From positions 22,335,190 through 22,399,189 of the forward strand of contig NC_035170.2 in the NCBI RefSeq assembly GCF_001659605.2: a DNA stretch of 64,000 bases, given 5' to 3'. Below are positions 58,045 to 64,000 of the stretch, in pieces (positions within the stretch are counted from its first letter, which is position 1; every line of letters begins with the position of its first letter). Under the pieces are notes generated by a model. That model was not told the DNA's origin. It was given only the letters and a program-made list of their open reading frames with translations, and did no database searches. The stretch is from Manihot esculenta. Taxonomy: Eukaryota; Streptophyta; Magnoliopsida; Malpighiales; Euphorbiaceae. The position numbers and the translations under genes were made by a program.

Positions 58045-61000
58045 AATGTATCATTCAGAATCATCTTCTAAGTTGACATCATCATCACTATCAACACCAT
58101 CAACTTCTAAATCGTCATTTGACTCTTCAGTATCCTCTTCCTCTTTCTCATCCTCATCCTCATCCTCTTTCTCTTCCTCTTCCACCACTCCAAGTGGTTG
58201 TTGCACATTTTGCAATTCATTAACATCTACCTCAACTATAATACTTGAATCAAGTAACATTGTGAGATCATCAAGTTCGGTTGTTGGTACAATTTCTTGA
58301 GGTCTTGAGACATCATCATCCTGATAAGCAACATCACTATAGTTTTGCTCATTTGAATTGATGTTAACCATGGAAGGTCCAATATTGTAAGTGCTCCTAG
58401 CTTTAGTTTTGAAAACCGCACACCAGTCAACTCTCACTTTATAGATTTTAAGGTATTTAATATAGCAAACTTGATGAGCTTGTTGAGCTAAAATAAATGG
58501 ATCAGATGATGCTAGCCTTAATTTGACATTGATTTTCACAAGACCATGTTGAGGATGGACTCTTACCCCTCTATTAGTGTCAAACCATTCACACTTGAAA
58601 ATGATTATCTTGTTTCCCTCTTCAAAGTACTCTAATTCTAATACCTCATTCAGCAAGCCATAGTAATCGCTTTCATATTCATTATAACAACTTCCTTTGA
58701 CCCATACACCACTATTTAATGTTTTTCGCTATCTGCCATAATCATGTCGATGGAATTTAAATCCATTCACAAAGTATCCTTTATATGATTGTACTTTTCG
58801 GCTGGGCCCTTGAGCTATTTGATAAATGCAATTATCAACTTCTTTCCTTCCCACCTAATGTTGAAACATTAAGTTAGAAGTCAACAATAATGCACATGTT
58901 AAAATCATCACTTGCAATACTTACATAGTCTTTTAACCAATTAGCCAGTTCTTGCTCTCGCATTCGCTCAATTTGTTGATCGCTGATATTTGGTATTGTT
59001 TCTCGTAAATGAGAATAAAAAATCCTACAAAAAAAATTATTTTTTTTGTATCATAATTTGTTTTACCATTAATATGTTAATACTTAATTTAAATCACTTA
59101 CTCAATAAACGGATCAATTTCAGGACAATTCAACAACACATATAAATGTGCTGCGCGATACTCTTCATTTGACAACATTCTGCCATGATCCAAATGCCCA
59201 AAAGGCCGACCTGCATGAGTGAAAATCGAAAGGCGTCCCATAGGTTCTACATGTCCACCATCATCATTTATTGGAACTCTATTTAGCCTTGTCGAGATAG
59301 ATGGCTCAAAGTAGTGTGAGCAAAAAGATGAAATTTCCTCAATAATATATGTCTCAACAATTGAACCCTCAACAGAAGCTTTATTTTTGACTTTTTTCTT
59401 AAAGTCAAAGAGGTATCTAGTAAAAGAATAATTAGACTGTTAGTTATTTTATTTGACATTTATTTACAATACATCATATATAAATATTTAGTATTGCATT
59501 TACCGTTCAAAGGGATACATCCAACGATATTGCACAGATCCACCTACTTTTGCCTCGTATGCCAAGTGAATAGGTAAATGCTCCATTGAGTCAAAGAAAC
59601 CGGGTGTGAATATCTTCTCCATCTTGTAAATACTCTCAACAATATTTTTTCTAAGATATTCAAATTTTCTTCTGTGAGTGTGGTTGCAGTTATGTCTCTA
59701 AAAAAATGACTCAACTCAATCAAAGCATCCCAAACTGCTTTAGGCAATATGTCACGAAATGTAATTGGTATCAGTCTTTGCATCAATATGTGGCAATCAT
59801 GGCTTTTTAATCCATAAAATTTACAATCATTTACACTAACAGACTGAGCAATGTTTGAAGTATAACCTTCAGGCAATCTCAAATCCTTAAGCCACTGACA
59901 AATTGACCGTTTCTGTTCTTTATTCAAAGAATAAATGGCTTTAGGTTTGTAAACTTTACCATTATTATACAACAATTCTAACTCGGGACGATTGCAATAG
60001 ACTTTCAAATCTTGTATTGTCTTGATATTGTCCTTTGATTTGCCATTCACATCCATAACTGTGTAGAATATGTTATCAAACACATTCTTTTCTATATGCA
60101 TAACATCCAAATTATATCGAAGTAAATTTGATTGCCAATATGGAAGCTCCCAAAATATACTCTTTTTTACCCAGTTATGCTGTACTCCAAACCCCAGTAT
60201 TGTTTGCTTGCCAGCAGCTGTTCCAAACACAACATCACTCAACAAATTAACTCGATGTTGTATAACATCACATGCCATACGAGAAGGAGGATGAGTTTTT
60301 TCTATGAAACCTTTTCTAAATTTATCTTTTTGTCTTCGATATGGATGGTTAATAGGAAGGAATTGACGATGACAATAAAAAAAAAGATGGCTTCCCACCA
60401 TGTTGAAGTATAAAGGCCTTACTATTTTCCATACAAAATGGACATGACATTCTACCATGTGTGCTCCATTCAGATAACATACCATATATTGGAAAATCAC
60501 TTATTATCCATAACAATGCTGCTTTCATTTGAAAGTTTTGGTTAGAATTAGCATCATGAGTCCAAACTCCTTCATGCCACAACAATTTCAGCTCATCAAT
60601 CAAAGGCCTCAAAAAAATATCCAAACTTTTTTCAGGGCTTTTAGGACCTGGAATTACCATATTCAGAAACATGTAAGGTTTTTTCATTGCCATCCATGGA
60701 GGTAAATTGTAAACTATAACAATTACAGGCCAACAAGAATACGGATTAGATCGTTGCCCAAAAGGATTGAATCCATCAGTACATAATCCAAGCCGAACAT
60801 TTCTTGGATCAGATACAAACCAAGAGTGGGTGCAATCAAAATATTTCCATGCCTCACTATCAACAGGATGCACCATACTACCATCTACATGTTGGTTAGA
60901 AGCATGCCAAACCATATGCAAAGCAGTTTTGGATGACATAAAAAGTCTTTGGAGTCTAGGAATCAAAGGTAGATATCGCAACACATTAAATGGTCTCTTT

Positions 61001-61776
61001 TTTTGTCGCCCCATAAATGATTGTATTGGTTTATATCGAAAGTGACCACATATTGTACATGATGTTCTGTCGATGTTTTCTTGAAAGTACAACATACAAT
61101 TGTTTACACAAACATCGATTTTTGTATAACCAAGGTCTAGAGTGGACATCATCTTCTTTGTATTATAAAAATTATCTGGTAAGAGATTTCCTTCTGGTAG
61201 CATACTTTTTACTGTTTCCATAAACTTATTAAAACAACTATGACTAATGTGAAATTCTGACATTAAGTACAGTAATTGAGATATAGCAGATAACTTGGTA
61301 TGATTATTGCAGCCCTCCCATAATGGCACATCCGCACCATGTAATAATTCATAGAATTTTGAAACTTCTAAGTTCGGCTCCATGGTTTGATTGCCCATTT
61401 CAGAACTAACAACTCCAACTGTACCATAATTTATATCCATTGCTTCTATGACCATGCTTCTATAATCATTGACATTGTTGGTTGTAGCAAGATAATCAGT
61501 AGACTGTTCCTCAAGTTGTTCATATTCACCATGCGCAATCCACTTAGTATATCCTCAAACAAATCCACTTTTGCAAAGATGATAAGTAACATCTTGCCTA
61601 TTCTGAAATTTTCTATTCTGACACTTAGAACATGGACAATGAATTTTATCTTGGCATGTAAACTGTACTTGTGCATAGGCAAAGTTTAGAAATGTCTCCA
61701 CTCCAATCTCAAATTCAGAATTAAGAAAGCCATTTTGATCTAGTCGCTCATACATCCATCTACGATCTACCGACAT
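58045..61776 (-). pseudogene. CACTA TNP2-type transposase, frame-broken
   Basis: The start is the ATG at 61776 (MSVDRRWMYERL). The N-terminal transposase-associated zinc-finger region follows (HCPCSKCQNRK, HLCKSGF), then a TGA stop after FV. The same frame continues from about 61550 as the TNP2 core with TDGFNPFG and IPGPKSPEK, then a frame slip in an A9/T9 run near 60380-60390. It goes on with CHRQFLP.HPYRRQKDKFRKG, LDVMHIEKNVFDN, then a DUF4218-like end (ALIELSHFFRDI), another frameshift near 59605, and further exons. Introns are suggested at about 59030-59100 and 58858-58925 (gtaagt..ttag/gtag). The last part (58051-58656) matches a DUF4216-like domain and ends in a very acidic Glu/Asp tail. 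The family cuts and pastes the element in the nucleus. Here it is inactive as read. Confidence 0.85.
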
Positions 61777-62463
61777 GATAAATATATTTTGAAATATAAA
61801 CAAATTCAACTTTAATTATATACTAATTTAACAAATGAAACACACTAATCAATTTAACAATACATATCAAAGTAAAGTTGAATGAAGGCACATAAAGTAA
61901 ACCGACCAAGCCGAACTATACATATCAAGGAGTAATATATATTAATAAAATTATATATTATTATTATTATTTTGAAATTTATAAAATAACTTATTCTCTA
62001 TGCCTTTGTCTGGATTATGTCTTTTAGAAGGATTAATGAATGTAGACACCTTTTGGAAGGATTAATTAATTTGAACAATAGAGAGATTATGCCCTTCTAT
62101 ATTTGTTGTAGAGTTATTGGCCAACTTAAAAATTATCATTCTTCCACCAAATCTCTATGCCTTTGTCTGGATTAATCTATTTGTAAGAAAATAATTCTTA
62201 TATGTTTTGAATTCTTCAATTAAAAAATAAAAATTTTCTTATTTAAAATTAATAAATAAGAAATCAATTGAATTTTTATAAAATTTTTTATTTTAAATAA
62301 AGGGTATAATTATTAAGTAGTTAACACTTAAGTATCTAACTCCTAAATTTTTAAGAATTTAGAAAATAAGGTGAGTAATTTCTTTTCCTTCCTAAATTAA
62401 TAAACTATATAGTGCTTTAACTTGTATTTTTATTAATATTAAATTGTTAGTTTTCAAAAAATT
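61777..62463. other. Region upstream of the transposase
   Basis: AT-rich; holds two copies of 'ctctatgcctttgtctggatta' (about 61996 and 62153) and a duplicated 'agaaggattaat' motif. No subterminal GCGACGG motifs are seen, so this may not be the true CACTA end. No gene recognised. Confidence 0.5.
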
Positions 62464-64000
62464 TGTAATACCCGGCTAGACCCCGGCATCGGAATTCCTA
62501 CTTTCCGGCGGGATTTCCATTGGAATTCGGAATGTCACGAATGTCGGAGCCTTCCTGACGGGTAAAACAAAGGTTTTTCAAAATGTTTTAACATGTTTTT
62601 ATGGTTTTTGATCAAGAAAAATGAGTTTTGAAAGGAAAAGGCCAAGGAGGGAAAAGAGAAGGTTCGGCTGCCGAAAGTGGCTGTGTTTTGCTGCCCCCGA
62701 AAGCCATGTTCGGCCGCCGAATGTGGTAGAGTTGCGGGTGCAAGTTTGGCCGCTGGAAATGGTTAACCTAGCCACCTATAAAAGGCCCCTTGGTCGGCAG
62801 AGGAGTAAAGTTTCTTCCTCTTTCCGAACCAAGGTGAGTTCATGCCCTCCTTTGGTTGATTTTATGTTTTCTTCAAAGGTTTAAAGAGTTTTAACTTGGT
62901 TTTGAAGGTTTTAAGCAAAAGAGCAAAGTTTAGAGGCTTAGAGAGTTTGGATCGGTTTTCCTTGACATCTCTGAGTTTGGACCATCAATCCTCTCATTCT
63001 TCAAGAGGTAAGCATGGATCCTCACCTCCCTTTATGTTTTAAGTAAGTTTTATGGAGGAAAAAGGGTTAGGCATGCATGAGTTGTATGAGTTGTGCATGA
63101 GAGGGTTTATGCACCTTTTATGCTTATGTGTTGTTATGATGTGTTTTTGGGGTTTTAAGCTTGTTTTTAGCCCCTATGTGCATGGATAAGGGTATATGCA
63201 TGTTTTTGAGAGGTTGGCTGCATGTTTAGAGTGTTGGGAAAGGTTTTAGAGGCTGAGCATGAGAGTTGGACTCGAGTTCTGCCTTCATGGAGAACTCAAG
63301 TTCGGCCACCGAAGGTAGTTTCGGCCGCCGAACCCCTTGAGGAGGCTGTTTTGGCCGCCTAAACTCGCCCCCGAAAGTTTGGACTTTCGGCTCTGGCAGA
63401 GAGTTTCGGCCGCCGAACATGCCGCCGAAGGTTGGGACTTTCGTCTCTGGAGGGTCTTTCGGCCGCCGAACCTTGCCCCCGAAAGTGCATGACTTTCGGC
63501 TCTGGAGGGACTTTCGGCCGCCAAACCTGCCACTGAAAGTGCCCTGTCCAGCCTTCCTTTGCCTGTTTTCCATGCATGTTTATGATGTTTTAGGGGGGTT
63601 TTTGGGGAGATGTTTATGGCTATGTTAGAGTATGTTTGGTACCTCATTTGAGTCCACCTGTGTAGGTGCGGACCCGAGGAACCAATAAGGCCCCCAGAGT
63701 TAGTTGTTTCCGAGGGTGATCAGCAGTTGCTAGAGGTGAGTGGAACTAACTTATGTTTTAAAGTAAATGAAAGTTTTAGCATGAATCATGCATCATAAAT
63801 GCCATGTGTATACTAGGTTGTATCGCATTAGAAATCACGAATATGACGCATTGCATTGTTTCTTGTGAATGGGACGGACACAGAGTATTATCCACTAGCC
63901 CTTAGGATATTGAGTTAATGAAGTCCTGAGGAGGCCCATGAGGACCGGGCACAGAGTATATGTTATGTGTAACAGAAGTCCTGAGGAGCTCCTTTGAGGG
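62464..64000 (+). mobile_element. A-family gypsy LTR (D), cut by the window end
   Basis: Starts TGTAATACCCGGC. It has upstream palindromes (TTCGGCTGCCGAA at about 62663, TTCGGCCGCCGAA at about 62710), then TATAAAA at 62777-62783 and a downstream array at about 63301-63540 with four or more perfect or near-perfect units. It then enters the 0.9-kb segment (gagtccacctgtgtaggtgcgg) found in A's 3' LTR. It is more diverged from A and B than they are from each other. Its internal region or its identity as a solo LTR cannot be seen. Confidence 0.85.

Larger units (their letters stand above)
57019..62463 (-). mobile_element. CACTA (En/Spm) transposon, one end visible
   Basis: The left edge reads AACTACAAAAAAAC, a CACTACAA-type terminal repeat with the first base changed, inside the copia C LTR. 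Subterminal motifs follow, then a transposase gene on the minus strand. No opposite terminal repeat is found before LTR D at 62464. Either D inserted into the CACTA element or the far end lies beyond the window. The right boundary given is therefore only where CACTA evidence stops. Confidence 0.82.

Overview
This is a gene-poor, transposon-dominated stretch of a plant nuclear genome. It is eudicot in character, and a Euphorbiaceae such as cassava, rubber tree or a relative is my best guess (inference). The background is very AT-rich. Pol proteins of Ty1/copia and Ty3/gypsy elements, a CACTA transposase and a spliced CYP716-type cytochrome P450 all point to a plant. I see no tRNA, rRNA, CRISPR or bacterial-style feature.

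Region 1 (1-8790) holds the only host gene I can support: a CYP716A-type P450 on the minus strand. Its three exons join in frame into a 478-residue protein with all P450 hallmarks. The first intron is about 4.6 kb and carries a likely foldback MITE and a decayed 'ggttcggtt' repeat. A LINE-type RNase H relic lies downstream of the gene.

Region 2 (8791-24063) starts with an old copia element with 188-bp LTRs and a CTAGA target duplication, about 1.1 kb upstream of the P450. It is followed by a Mutator-like MITE with a 9-bp target duplication whose core is a (TTC)n tract of about 128 units, a 469-bp tandem duplication, and a gypsy integrase relic set in AT-rich DNA.

Region 3 (24064-41723) is a decayed SIRE/Maximus-like copia element with an extra env-position ORF after pol. 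Its 5' LTR is split by a young chromodomain-type gypsy element (A, 24679-33550, target duplication CTTGT). The SIRE-like element ends abruptly against an antisense gypsy protease fragment.

Region 4 (41724-57018) is a second long-LTR copia element (C). It is interrupted by a gypsy-type solo LTR (46740-48452, target duplication GGTAC) and by a head-to-head pair of element-A relatives (50198-56809). The joining of that pair deleted the end of C's pol and the start of its 3' LTR. The forward member (B) is an internally deleted, non-autonomous derivative.

Region 5 (57019-64000) is a CACTA (En/Spm) element with one visible terminal repeat, dense subterminal 'GCGACGG' motifs and a broken TNP2-type transposase on the minus strand. 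It is followed by another element-A-family LTR (D) that runs off the window.

The most unusual signal is a GC-rich interrupted palindrome, TTCGGC-C-GCCGAA, which contains the GCC-box core GCCGCC. It is arrayed on both sides of the TATA box in the A/B/D LTRs, with a conserved 20-bp spacing upstream of TATA. A related module also appears, inverted, in the otherwise unrelated solo LTR at 46914-47100.
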